Assembly: GCA_023228045.1 (NCBI GenBank)
Contig: JALOBY010000015.1
Coordinates: forward strand, 1 to 34,668
Length of the DNA: 34,668 nucleotides
Reading direction: 5' to 3'
Source: Endomicrobiales bacterium
GTDB lineage: Bacteria > Elusimicrobiota > Endomicrobiia > Endomicrobiales > JALOBY01
The translations under genes and the position numbers were made by a program. The notes beneath the pieces were generated by a model, which saw only the letters and a list, made by a program, of their open reading frames with translations, searched no databases and had not been told where the DNA came from. Shown here one piece after another: positions 22,534 through 31,411 of this stretch. Within the stretch, counting starts at the first letter, position 1, and every line of letters starts with the position of its first letter.

Positions 22534-23291
22534 TATTTTGCACCTCCTGATAAATTGCCTTCATTTTTTTCACCATCGCCTGCAAGCTCAAAAAAAACAT
22601 TTTCCATATCTTTTTGCTTTAGCGATTGCACTAACTGCTCAGGTGTGCCAAAAGCTTTTATTTTGCCCTTATGCAAAAAAATAACTTCATCACAGAGCTG
22701 CTCAACTTCGTGCATATTGTGCGAGGTGTAAAGTATTGTGATGCCGTCTTTTTTTGCCATATCTTTTAGTTTGGCCCTTACTATTTTTGCGGAAATTGGG
22801 TCTAAACTTGAAGTTGGCTCGTCAAGACATAAAAACTTTGGGCTATTAAGCAAACTTTTAACAAGGTTTAAACGCGTTATCTGCCCTGATGAGAGCTGGC
22901 CAGTTCTTTTATTTTCAAGTCCGCTTAATTCAAACTCTTCTAATAGCTTTACTGCTCTCTTTTTCCATTGTTTAACATCGTATAGATATGAAAAAAATAA
23001 AAGATTCTCCATAACCTTTAAGTTCGACGGCAAACTTACATAGGTTGAAGAAAAATTCATTTGGCTAAGTACTTCCTGCCGGTGTTTTGCGATATCTTTA
23101 TTAAAAATGCGAATACTTCCTGAAGTTTGCGTTATCAAGCCAAGCAGCATATAAATAGTTGTTGTTTTGCCAGCGCCGTTTGGGCCAAGCATACCGGTTA
23201 TTATGCCTTCTTTTAGCGAAAATGTTATATCGTCAACGGCCTTTATGCCGTTAAACTCTTTAGTTAAATTGTTTACCTCTACAACGATCAT
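22533..23291 (-). CDS. ABC transporter ATP-binding protein
   Basis: A 252-residue ATPase partner of the ABC-2 permease. Walker A is GPNGAGKTT (about 35-43). The signature is LSSGQITRL, with Q in place of the last usual residues. Walker B is FLCLDEPTSSLD and the switch His lies in TSHNMHEVEQLCDE. AAGGA lies upstream of the ATG. It is the first gene of the transporter-DUF2156-glycosyltransferase group. The 330-bp gap upstream contains a nested palindromic repeat, and the promoter must lie in or beyond it. Confidence 0.93.
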   Translation of the reverse strand: MIVVEVNNLTKEFNGIKAVDDITFSLKEGIITGMLGPNGAGKTTTIYMLLGLITQTSGSIRIFNKDIAKHRQEVLSQMNFSSTYVSLPSNLKVMENLLFFSYLYDVKQWKKRAVKLLEEFELSGLENKRTGQLSSGQITRLNLVKSLLNSPKFLCLDEPTSSLDPISAKIVRAKLKDMAKKDGITILYTSHNMHEVEQLCDEVIFLHKGKIKAFGTPEQLVQSLKQKDMENVFFELAGDGEKNEGNLSGGAK

Positions 23292-23620
23292 TTTTTATCC
23301 TTTTTAAAACCTGATTACACAGATTGATAAGCATAGATTATACAGATTATAATTCATTAGTCTTTTTATCTGACAGCTTTTGTTTCCAAAATTGCATCCT
23401 GATATATTTTAATGTCCCCCTCACCTCAATCCTCTCCCTCGAGGGGAGAGGAAGCCAGAAGGGCAGGTGAGGGTGATGTAAAAGTATCTTTCGTTAAAAC
23501 CAGGACCTGGCTCTTTGGGAATTTTAAAACAACAACCTATTTATCTTTTAAGTTTGTTTTATCTGTGTAATCACTCTTTAATCTGCGTAATCAAGACATC
23601 TTGAAGTATTCAAGATGTCT
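23292..23620. repeat. Nested inverted-repeat element between the ABC operon and the addB-like gene
   Basis: No gene. Outer inverted repeats TGATTACACAGATT (about 23312-23325) and AATCTGCGTAATCA (about 23579-23592), with a second related pair inside (ATTATACAGATTATAA; TTATCTGTGTAATCA). At the centre, CCCTCACCT pairs with AGGTGAGGG and encloses CCTCTCCC-TCGA-GGGGAGAGG. A smaller CCAGG-AC-CCTGG-like hairpin follows. The whole looks like a palindromic intergenic repeat unrelated to E or M. A 13-bp hairpin at its right edge is listed separately. Confidence 0.6.
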
Positions 23621-23621
23621 T
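23593..23621. terminator. Strong hairpin at the 3' end of the addB-like gene
   Basis: AAGACATCTTGAA and TTCAAGATGTCTT form a perfect 13-bp stem with a 3-nt loop, touching the addB-like stop codon. On the minus strand no T-run follows, so it may stabilise or pause rather than terminate; on the plus strand TTTAA follows. Confidence 0.35.
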
Positions 23622-26434
23622 TAACACATTGCGTTGTACGGGCAATTTGCGCATGTTCGCAAAACCAAATCGTCCGGTTCAAACGGTATTTTCGGGTTTA
23701 CAATCTCTTCAAGAATTATTTTTAATGCCCGTTTATAATCAGACATTGTTATTTCTTTTGTTTCATTGTCTTCTTTTTTGAACAATTGCACTATTTTATT
23801 TTGTTTAAGGCCCCACAAAGCCGCATCTATCTCTTTTACCTGGTAATCTTTTAAAACTGCAAAAATATACATGGGCAGTTGAAACGACTTAACATATTTT
23901 TGTAACTCGCTTCTTGATGGCACAGCAGGGAATTCCTCACTGCCTATAGCAAGAGCCTTTGGGAGAGCTCCTGTTTTATAATCTAAAATTAAATATGAAC
24001 CGTCCGAAAGCTGGTCAATTCTGTCTATTATTGCCGTGAAAGCAAAACTTTTTTTATCTAACTCAAGGTTAAAGTTAACTGTTTTCTCAAGGTCAATAAT
24101 ACAATCCACTTGGCGATTGCTTTCTGTATCTAAAAACTCTTCAAGCTTGCCGCTTAGCACATGATGCAGCAAAAACGCTTCAGGCCCAACTTTGCCTTCT
24201 AAATTATTTTTAAAATAATTGTCAAAATTATCAAAGAATTCATGGCGAAAATTTGCATCTATGTTGGGCTTTAAGCCAATAAATTTCTTAAAAGATTCTT
24301 GCAGAAAGCCATGCACTGCGGTGCCAAGTTCGCTACTATCAAGTTCTTCACCCACCTCTTCTTTTTCTTTAAGCCCAAGGACATATTGAAAGTAAAACCT
24401 TACCGGACATTGAAGATATGTATTTAGCGAACTTGCCGAATACACCCTGTTTTCTAAAAACTCACAGACCTCTTTTGTTTTTGCTATTGCACTTTTACCG
24501 GTAAATATTTTTGTAGAAAATGTTGCTCTTTTGACACTCTCAGCAATTAAGGCACCCTTAGACCTTTCTTTTGCCCAAAGCAGTTGTTCAATAAACCTGC
24601 TGCGCTCTTTGGTGCCGTCTTCAATATAAATAAGCGTGGAATTTTTTGCTCCTGCAAGCAATCGTGTAAAATGGTATCGTTGTATTTCTTCTTCGTTTTC
24701 TTTGCTTTTTAGCTTAAGCGATGCTCTCACCTGAGCGGGTATCAGCGGCTCTACGGAGCTAACATTTGGCAAAACCGCTTCGTTAACATCTATCAAAACA
24801 ACATTCTCAAAGTTAATTGAACGCGATTCCAAAAAACCTAAAACTTGTAACCCATTTAATGGAGTACCCTTAAATGAAACCGTCTTACCACCAAGTAAAT
24901 CTAAAAACATTGCGCAAAGCTCTTCTTGAGGCATTATAACTTTCGCGCAAGAAGACATTTTTAGCTCATCAATATAATCAAAAACAATTTTCCCCGCCTT
25001 TACATTTTGCGGGTACGACAAGAACCTGCTCTTTTCGGAGAGTTCTTTTATAAGCGTTTCATAGGCGCAACATAAATCATAAAGTGTTTGCGCGCTTTTC
25101 CAGTTATAAAAAACCACTTTGTTTATAAATTCAATTAAGCCGGTGATTATTCCCAAATTTATATTAAAACCCATAGCAGCGTATGTGTTTGCAATTTCAT
25201 TTAACACAACGCGATCGCTTTGAAAAACTTGCGGGTCTATGAAAAGCTTACCAGAGTTTGGAGATATTGGCTTTCCGCTTAGAACCTCTTCAATTTTATG
25301 AACCGCTATTCTTGTAAGTGCACCCGAGTTTATATTAAAGCTTTTTATAAGCGGGTGGCTTATGGCATTAACATACAACTTTGCACGGCACTCCCCATCT
25401 TTAATACTGCACAACAACTCCGTAATATTTTGTGCAAGAGAGTAAAATGGTGTTCTGCGCAAAGGGTAACCACAGGAAACATTTAACTTTTTTACGCTTG
25501 GCGCAACTTCTGAAAGAACCGGCATTAAAGAATTAGAATCGGGCAATATAAGCGCGCTTTTGCAACAAGGCGCGCCATTTGAGTGCAAAACATCTTTTGC
25601 AAGTATTGCCTGTGAATATAAATCTGTCGCGCAAATAAGTTTTGGTTCGGCAATTTTATGACTGCTTTGCGGCTCTATTTTGCAGGCAAAATATTTCGCG
25701 TTCTCACCCAATGCCTCCCACTGCAAAGCTGAACCCTGAAAAATTAACACAACTTTGCCAGTATCATAAAGCTTTTTTATAAAAACTTTCTCACTTTTAT
25801 GAAGGTAAAATAAACCGCAAAAAATTATTTTATCAAAATGCTTAAAGGCATCTATTTTTAGTGACTCTGCGCAAAAACTGTAAGCCATAGCTCTTGTAAA
25901 TTTATTTTCTTGCTTAAATTTGTTTTGGTAAATTTGCTTTAATGCTGCTATGTGCGTTAATAGCTTATTTACTTTTAGCGACCCATCAAACCCAATATCA
26001 GAGGTGTCGGAAAGTTTTGATAATAACTCTTGCGGCACCATTTCAATTTCTAACTCTTCAATAAAATTGAATATTTCGTTTGCCCAAGGCAGAAAATTTT
26101 TAAAACTCTCTCTTTGGTGCAATAAATCCGGTGCGCATTCTTTTGCGCTTTCAAAAATCGCATAGGCGGCATCAATTGAGCTGATACCTGCGCAATTTGT
26201 TGCCTGTGCGGCACTCTGCCACATAAGCTCATCCATAGAATAAAACTTTGGCGGCAAAAACGGTTGGGAAATTTTTTCAAAAAGATATTGCCTGGCAAAC
26301 AACGCCGGCCTTTTGCCGCCAAAAACAACCGCGCAATTTGACATGTCGTATTGCGAGCGCGCTGCCTCTAACACCTGCTCGCAGGCGCTTGCTATTAAAT
26401 CTTCAGATAGGTTTATATTTATTATGTTTCCCAT
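23621..26434 (-). CDS. AddB/RexB-like helicase-nuclease subunit with PD-(D/E)xK domain
   Basis: A 937-residue protein, the likely second subunit of a two-subunit AddAB-type recombination enzyme that resects double-strand breaks. The first two thirds resemble an inactivated helicase (no Walker A seen; motifs such as NFENVVLIDVNEAVLPN). The C-terminus is a RecB-family nuclease: TAVHGF (H708), AIIDRID (D804), ILDYKTG (D818, K820) and QLPMY. Four cysteines (C676, C928, C931, C937) flank the nuclease in the pattern of the AddB iron-sulfur cluster. It is shorter than Bacillus AddB (about 1160). Its ATG directly follows the stop of the addA-like gene, so the two form an operon. Confidence 0.85.
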   Translation of the reverse strand: MGNIININLSEDLIASACEQVLEAARSQYDMSNCAVVFGGKRPALFARQYLFEKISQPFLPPKFYSMDELMWQSAAQATNCAGISSIDAAYAIFESAKECAPDLLHQRESFKNFLPWANEIFNFIEELEIEMVPQELLSKLSDTSDIGFDGSLKVNKLLTHIAALKQIYQNKFKQENKFTRAMAYSFCAESLKIDAFKHFDKIIFCGLFYLHKSEKVFIKKLYDTGKVVLIFQGSALQWEALGENAKYFACKIEPQSSHKIAEPKLICATDLYSQAILAKDVLHSNGAPCCKSALILPDSNSLMPVLSEVAPSVKKLNVSCGYPLRRTPFYSLAQNITELLCSIKDGECRAKLYVNAISHPLIKSFNINSGALTRIAVHKIEEVLSGKPISPNSGKLFIDPQVFQSDRVVLNEIANTYAAMGFNINLGIITGLIEFINKVVFYNWKSAQTLYDLCCAYETLIKELSEKSRFLSYPQNVKAGKIVFDYIDELKMSSCAKVIMPQEELCAMFLDLLGGKTVSFKGTPLNGLQVLGFLESRSINFENVVLIDVNEAVLPNVSSVEPLIPAQVRASLKLKSKENEEEIQRYHFTRLLAGAKNSTLIYIEDGTKERSRFIEQLLWAKERSKGALIAESVKRATFSTKIFTGKSAIAKTKEVCEFLENRVYSASSLNTYLQCPVRFYFQYVLGLKEKEEVGEELDSSELGTAVHGFLQESFKKFIGLKPNIDANFRHEFFDNFDNYFKNNLEGKVGPEAFLLHHVLSGKLEEFLDTESNRQVDCIIDLEKTVNFNLELDKKSFAFTAIIDRIDQLSDGSYLILDYKTGALPKALAIGSEEFPAVPSRSELQKYVKSFQLPMYIFAVLKDYQVKEIDAALWGLKQNKIVQLFKKEDNETKEITMSDYKRALKIILEEIVNPKIPFEPDDLVLRTCANCPYNAMC

Positions 26435-29400
26435 TTATTCTTTTACCCAAATCACTTCTTGCGTATCAATATAAACAATTGCGCCTTTTACTTTTTTTGG
26501 TGCAAAAACAGGACAAATGGTATCTATGTAATTTTGCACCTGTGAGATATGTTCCACAATGTTATCTTTTGAGCTTTTGAAATCTACAACTAAAACATTT
26601 TCGCCAACTACAAGGCGGTCCATTCTTAGCGTAAAACCATTTGCGTCTTGTATTTCTCTTTCGCAAGATACTTCGGCTTGTTCATTAAAGAAAACATCTT
26701 TTAATTCTTTTGAGCTGATAAATTTATAAATTTCAGTATTGAAACTTTCAAGATTTTTATTTGTAAAAATTGAATTTAAAGCAAACGCGGCGGCACTGCT
26801 TGCGATTTTAGAAATTTCCACCTCACTAAGAGCTGACAAATTGCCAATTTTTGAAAGCACCAGGTGATACAACTTCCCGTTTTTTATAGCAACGCGGCCT
26901 TTTATTTCCTCACTTGCTGGAAACTCGCTTCGCAAAAACTCAAGCCAGTCGCGGCAATCGGGCTGCGGCATTTTATTTGAGCTTGCAAGCTCGGGCATTA
27001 TCAAACTATTTTCAATATTGCCCTGTTTTGTTTCATTTAATAAAAAGCGCGCAAGGTTGTTTGAGTTTCGGCTGTTGGCAGGAACGAAAACGAACAACTC
27101 TTTTTTGGCTCTGGTTAAAGCCACATAAGCAACATTAAAAGCATCTATTATTTTGGGCTTTTTTATATCCATATACAAATTTTTAAGTTCTTTTGAATAT
27201 CCCGCTTCTTTTAAGCCGGCTTTTATAAGTGAAAGCTTTCCATTATATTCAACTGTTTCCACCTCATCCCTGTGGGCACCAAAATCAAATGCAAACGCTG
27301 GTAAAACAACCGCGTCAAACTCAAGGCCTTTTGCCTTGTGAATGCTTAAAACCTGCACAGCATCTACATCGGCAGATGGAATGCAGAGTTTTTTTGGGTC
27401 AAGCGTTAAAAGGTACTCATTAAATGTTGCGTACTCACCAAGCTTTTCTTCACCCTCTTTTATGATGTTTAAAAGCCAGACAAAGAACACTTCATTGCCT
27501 GGGAAGTTTTTAAATATCGCAAACTTTTCAATAAATGTAGAGAAATACTCATAAAGCGGCATAAACCCGGCACTTGAAAAAAGCGGGGCAATTAAACTAT
27601 CCCATGCGGTTTTGTAATGTTTTTCAAAAGCTCTATAGAGATAATCCTGCCTATTTGTTTTATGCCAATTAAAAATAAAATTGCGTATTTCTTCTTGTGA
27701 AATTTTGGATGCTTTGGTAAAAACCTCACCTTCAATAAATGTGGCAAATGCCAGATTATCTATGGGCGAATTAAGAAATGTCATAAATGCAATGCTTTGG
27801 CAAATTAGACAGTTTTGCAGTATATTTGTTGTGGCGTCCGACTTTACTGGAATGTTTTTTTCTAAAAGCCATTGCGTGAACTGCGCTGCGTCTTTATTGT
27901 CATTTACAAGCACCGCAATAGAGCTGTAAGCATATCTGCTTTTAAGCTCAACAATTGTTTTTAAAAATTTTTCTTTTAAATAATCTCCCCACTCCTGCTT
28001 AGTTTTCTCTTTCTTGTCGCCATAATATTGCACCGAAACAAAACCAGACGAGCTGCTCATTGCATTTTGCGTAACTCGTTCAAAGTTTGAAAGCAACGCA
28101 TCTTTTACACTATTTATGTTTTCCACAAGTACATTATCGTCAGAATTAATTTTAATGATTTCAATAAACGCGCAAAGGTTTTCTTTTGAAAACACAGCAT
28201 TGTTAAACTCAACTATCTCTTTAGCACTGCGATAGTTATTTAATAGCGAACTTTTCTGAGGATTGTACTTTTCAAGCTGTGTGTAGGCGGAAGCAAATAT
28301 TTTACTATCACCGCCACGAAAACCGTAAATTGCCTGCTTTACATCGCCAACTATCCACACCGACCCATTTTCGCAAGAAAGCGCTTCTTCAATTAAAGGG
28401 GTTAGGTTTCTCCACTGAAGCGGGTTTGTGTCTTGAAATTCATCTAATAATAAGTGGGAATAGCGCGCGGCGAGATGTAAGTATATTTCAGATGGGTTAA
28501 CGCCTTTATATTGCGCAAGTTCCTGCATACGGCCATTTAACTCAATTAGGAAAAGCTGGTCTTTGTGCTTTGCTATGCGTCCAACCTCGGATAAAACAGC
28601 ATTATAAACATCTAAATACGAATTGTAGTAACTACCCGCCTCTGCAAGCGCAATGCTTGCAAGCTCTTCTTTAACTTTGGCAAATATATACTCTGCTTCC
28701 TCATTGCTTTCATTGTTTTTTGTAATTTCTATTTTTTCTTTTTTATAGTATGCACCCAAGCCCTCAACACTGAAATAAATACCTGTTTCGTTAGTTTTAT
28801 TTATCGCCTTTATAAAGCCCTTATGCGTGCCTTTCGGGAGTTTTTCTAAAAGCTGAGCATTTAACTTTATAAAACTTTCTCTTTTTGCTTTTATGTCTTG
28901 CGTGCTAAGTGCAAATGGTTTGGCAAAATCAAAGCCGCAAGACGCGCTTTCATTGTAAAGTTGTGAAACAGTACTCAACAACTTATCTGAAAACAACCAA
29001 ACAACAGTATCATTTTGCATTCTATATCTATCGGCAAACTCAATAAACTCATTTTTTAATACTGTATCGTTTTGTGCGTTTGTAAGCGCAACTTGAAGTG
29101 CTTCGGACAATGCTTCCTTGTGGCTTGACTCTACCGAAAAAGATGCGCTAAGGCCTAATTCAAAAGCAAAACCATCCAGAACGGCTTTTACAAAACTGTC
29201 TATGGTTTGCACACGAAACTTGCCATAGCGCTTGAAAATTCCATCAAGCACTTCCACCGCTTTATTTTTTAATTGTTCTTGTGTTAGTTGTGAGCCGTGC
29301 AACAGCTCAGCTTTTTCGTTTGGGTTTTCAAAGCTGTCAAACGCTATTTTTTTAAGGAACAGCAATATGCGCCGCTTCATTTCTAAAGCGGCTTTGTTGG

Positions 29401-29569
29401 TAAAAGTTATGGCAAGAATTGAGCTTGGGTCGGCATAAAAACCGGATTTTTCAAGCCCAAGCGCAAGGCGAACATATCTTTTTGCTATGGCAAATGTTTT
29501 GCCTGATCCGGCAGATGCGGATATTATTTGTGCCCGCTCTGAGCTTAAATTAGTTTGGTTTTTTTGCAT
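26435..29569 (-). CDS. AddA-like UvrD-family helicase with C-terminal nuclease domain
   Basis: A 1044-residue superfamily 1A helicase. Motifs in order are Q-type N-terminus, Walker A SAGSGKT (19-25), ILAITFTNKAALEMK (Ia), LLLDEFQDTNPLQW (II), VWIVGDVKQAIYGFRGGD (III), VQVLSIHKAKGLEFDAVVLP (V) and VAYVALTRAKKEL (VI). The C-terminal RecB-type nuclease keeps D984 (RMDRL), D996 and K998 (VVDFKS), so it is probably active. With the neighbouring AddB-like protein it would form a dual-nuclease complex acting on DNA ends before RecA loading. It is shorter than Bacillus AddA (about 1230). No Shine-Dalgarno is evident at the ATG (29567-29569). Confidence 0.88.
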   Translation of the reverse strand: MQKNQTNLSSERAQIISASAGSGKTFAIAKRYVRLALGLEKSGFYADPSSILAITFTNKAALEMKRRILLFLKKIAFDSFENPNEKAELLHGSQLTQEQLKNKAVEVLDGIFKRYGKFRVQTIDSFVKAVLDGFAFELGLSASFSVESSHKEALSEALQVALTNAQNDTVLKNEFIEFADRYRMQNDTVVWLFSDKLLSTVSQLYNESASCGFDFAKPFALSTQDIKAKRESFIKLNAQLLEKLPKGTHKGFIKAINKTNETGIYFSVEGLGAYYKKEKIEITKNNESNEEAEYIFAKVKEELASIALAEAGSYYNSYLDVYNAVLSEVGRIAKHKDQLFLIELNGRMQELAQYKGVNPSEIYLHLAARYSHLLLDEFQDTNPLQWRNLTPLIEEALSCENGSVWIVGDVKQAIYGFRGGDSKIFASAYTQLEKYNPQKSSLLNNYRSAKEIVEFNNAVFSKENLCAFIEIIKINSDDNVLVENINSVKDALLSNFERVTQNAMSSSSGFVSVQYYGDKKEKTKQEWGDYLKEKFLKTIVELKSRYAYSSIAVLVNDNKDAAQFTQWLLEKNIPVKSDATTNILQNCLICQSIAFMTFLNSPIDNLAFATFIEGEVFTKASKISQEEIRNFIFNWHKTNRQDYLYRAFEKHYKTAWDSLIAPLFSSAGFMPLYEYFSTFIEKFAIFKNFPGNEVFFVWLLNIIKEGEEKLGEYATFNEYLLTLDPKKLCIPSADVDAVQVLSIHKAKGLEFDAVVLPAFAFDFGAHRDEVETVEYNGKLSLIKAGLKEAGYSKELKNLYMDIKKPKIIDAFNVAYVALTRAKKELFVFVPANSRNSNNLARFLLNETKQGNIENSLIMPELASSNKMPQPDCRDWLEFLRSEFPASEEIKGRVAIKNGKLYHLVLSKIGNLSALSEVEISKIASSAAAFALNSIFTNKNLESFNTEIYKFISSKELKDVFFNEQAEVSCEREIQDANGFTLRMDRLVVGENVLVVDFKSSKDNIVEHISQVQNYIDTICPVFAPKKVKGAIVYIDTQEVIWVKE

Positions 29570-29713
29570 TAAAATAAATTGTGCCTTTTTACGGAGAATG
29601 TATATACGAGAAGTGTCTACTAAATAGTATTTACTTAAATAACAGCTTTTTGTTTAAAGTTTAAAAGAATTTAAATACCTGTTTATATGTGTTGAGAATT
29701 CTTTCAAAAAAAC

Positions 29714-30166
29714 TCATTTCAGTTCCCTTTCCATGTCGCGATCCATATCTCTGCGGCGAAGTGTCTCTCTTTTATCACCTGCATGTTTGCCCTTACCAAG
29801 GCCAAGTTTTACCTTTGCAAAACCGTGTTCGTTAAAAAAAATTTCTAAAGGCACAACAGTTAACCCTTTTTCTTTGGCTTTGCTTTCCAAACGGCCAATT
29901 TCAGTTTTATGAAGTAAAAGTTTTCTTTTGCGAGTGGGGTTAAAATCTAAAACATGGGTTGAAATTTTTTCATAGGGGTTGATATGCACATTTTCTAAAA
30001 ACGCTTCCCCTTTGGCAAAACCAATATAACCATCAGATATATTGGCAAGCGCGCCGCGCAATGCTTTTACCTCATAACCCAAAAGCGCGATGCCGGCCTC
30101 TATAGTTTCAAGTATGCTGTAATTATGAAACGCTTTTCTGTTTGTTGCTACTGTTTTTTTATCCAT
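29714..30166 (-). CDS. smpB: SsrA-binding protein SmpB
   Basis: A 150-residue SmpB, which brings tmRNA to stalled ribosomes for trans-translation. Conserved features are ATNRKAFHNYSILETIEAGI, LLGYEVKALRGALANISDGY, then HKTEIGRLESKAKEKGLT, VPLEIFFNEHGFAKVKLGLGKGK and the basic tail GDKRETLRRRDMDRDMERELK. I chose the ATG at 30164-30166; the frame is open upstream but runs into tRNA-Leu, which is not protein. No tmRNA gene is seen in this window. Confidence 0.95.
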   Translation of the reverse strand: MDKKTVATNRKAFHNYSILETIEAGIALLGYEVKALRGALANISDGYIGFAKGEAFLENVHINPYEKISTHVLDFNPTRKRKLLLHKTEIGRLESKAKEKGLTVVPLEIFFNEHGFAKVKLGLGKGKHAGDKRETLRRRDMDRDMERELK

Positions 30167-30223
30167 TGGAAGGTATTTCCCTGTTTTGCCCTTAGTGTTC
30201 TTAAACTGAGTTAGTAAATTGGT

Positions 30224-30310
30224 TGGTGCCGAGGGCGAGATTTGAACTCGCACACCGTTGAAGGCACAGGCTTCTGAGACCTGCGTGTCTGCCAGTTCCA
30301 CCACCTCGGC
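30224..30310 (-). tRNA. tRNA-Leu (anticodon CAG)
   Basis: The reverse complement starts GCCGAGGTGGTGGAACTGGC and is a class II tRNA. The anticodon stem CAGGT/GCCTG has loop CTCAGAA, anticodon CAG. The T-arm GCGAGTTCAAATCTCGC is intact. A73 and CCA are encoded (30224-30227). It lies 57 nt upstream of smpB on the same strand. Confidence 0.95.
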
Positions 30311-30354
30311 ATTGCTTTTTAGGCGGGTAATAGTATATCATTTGGCAGAAAGTT

Positions 30355-30771
30355 ATGTCAAAAAACCCAAAAAACCTATCAATTGAATTTAAAAAGCTGG
30401 CAGATATTATGCAAAAACTGCGCGGGCAAGGCGGCTGCGCATGGGATAAAAAGCAAACTCACTCCTCGCTTGTTAAGTACCTTTTTGAAGAAGCAAAAGA
30501 GGTGCGTTTGGCTGTGCGCAAGCGTGACTGGGTTAATTTAGAAGAAGAGCTGGGTGATATTTTGCTGCAGGTGGTTTTTCACAGCCAGATAGCAAAAGAA
30601 AACGGGCACTTTGAGCTAAAAGATGTTGTGTACAGCATTTGCGAAAAGCTTGTGCGCAGACATCCGCATGTTTTTGGCGGTAAAAAAATTAAATCTACAA
30701 AAGATATTTTAAAACAATGGGATGAGATAAAAATATTGGAGAAGAATAAAAAATATAGCACCAAAATTTAG
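30355..30771 (+). CDS. mazG: MazG-type nucleoside triphosphate pyrophosphohydrolase
   Basis: A 138-residue single-domain MazG. It starts with the family block GGCAWDKKQTHSSLVKYLFE and carries the metal-binding EExxE (E45, E46, E49) and ExxxD (E64/E65 to D68) pairs in YLFEEAKEV and LEEELGDILLQVVFHS. RRHPHVFGG follows. It hydrolyses NTPs or dNTPs to monophosphates, probably house-cleaning. It corresponds to the first half of the 263-residue E. coli MazG; the second domain is absent, as in many short homologues. It is divergent from tRNA-Leu with only 44 bp between, where a weak -10 (TAGTAT) is visible. Confidence 0.92.
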   Translation: MSKNPKNLSIEFKKLADIMQKLRGQGGCAWDKKQTHSSLVKYLFEEAKEVRLAVRKRDWVNLEEELGDILLQVVFHSQIAKENGHFELKDVVYSICEKLVRRHPHVFGGKKIKSTKDILKQWDEIKILEKNKKYSTKI

Positions 30772-30966
30772 ATTTTGAATTATGAAATGTAAAAACAAGT
30801 AAAATCGTAACAAACACTTAAACTATTATTACTAAAATACTCATTTTTTCCAGAAACCATTTGTTCTTCTTCATTGCTCCCTGATAGGTATTTATTAATA
30901 CTCTAATGTATTATACAGATACCAACGCAAAGTCCAGTTCAATATCGTAATATCTAACCACATTTC

Positions 30967-31323
30967 CTATTTTCTTTTTCTTAAGGCATCATAAACACCC
31001 TTAAAAGAAGTAATAAACATTACAGTAAATATAAATAAAGCATGTTCATATTTTTCTTTGATTGTTGGAACATATTCTTGTATACCGTCTCCACCACCAA
31101 ATAGAGGGTCTGCATTTTCAGTATCTATATAACTACCAAGATTTGACGAACATAACCAAGAAGCAAACAATGAAACCAAAAGAATATTTAAATATATTCT
31201 CCAGGCAGGTTTCTTTGAATTTTCAGTTAAATCGCTTGAAACTTTATATATTGCATAAACAACACATACTCTCAAAAATAATCCAAATACTTTTAAAAAT
31301 ACATCTTCATAATTTATGTTCAT
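30967..31323 (-). CDS. Hypothetical membrane protein, about 3 transmembrane segments
   Basis: A 118-residue protein that I do not recognise. Hydrophobic segments lie at about 8-27 (FLKVFGLFLRVCVVYAIY), 42-60 (IYLNILLVSLFASWLC) and 92-108 (HALFIFTVMFITSF). A polar loop between the second and third has IDTENADPLFGGGDG. It has a basic C-terminus (DALRKRK). The start has a weak AGG upstream. It lies alone between mazG (convergent) and the UBA-like gene, with about 90 bp on its upstream side. The 195-bp gap on its downstream side has no gene I can support. Confidence 0.6.
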   Translation of the reverse strand: MNINYEDVFLKVFGLFLRVCVVYAIYKVSSDLTENSKKPAWRIYLNILLVSLFASWLCSSNLGSYIDTENADPLFGGGDGIQEYVPTIKEKYEHALFIFTVMFITSFKGVYDALRKRK

Positions 31324-31411
31324 TTTATTTACCTATGAACCTTAGGTGATTCCATCGCTTTACTTTCTTACATATTGGAAGGATTTTAAAAAATTAATCC
31401 CGCATTCTGAA

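Noticed and set aside
30167..30304. Extended SmpB start reading through tRNA-Leu.
   Set aside because: The tRNA is clear-cut and SmpB begins at MDKKTVATNRKAFHN.
30880..30966. Short peptide frames after the membrane protein, and ATATTGAACTGGACTTTGCG resembling an M end.
   Set aside because: Frames are only 17-22 codons and the M similarity is short and unpaired.
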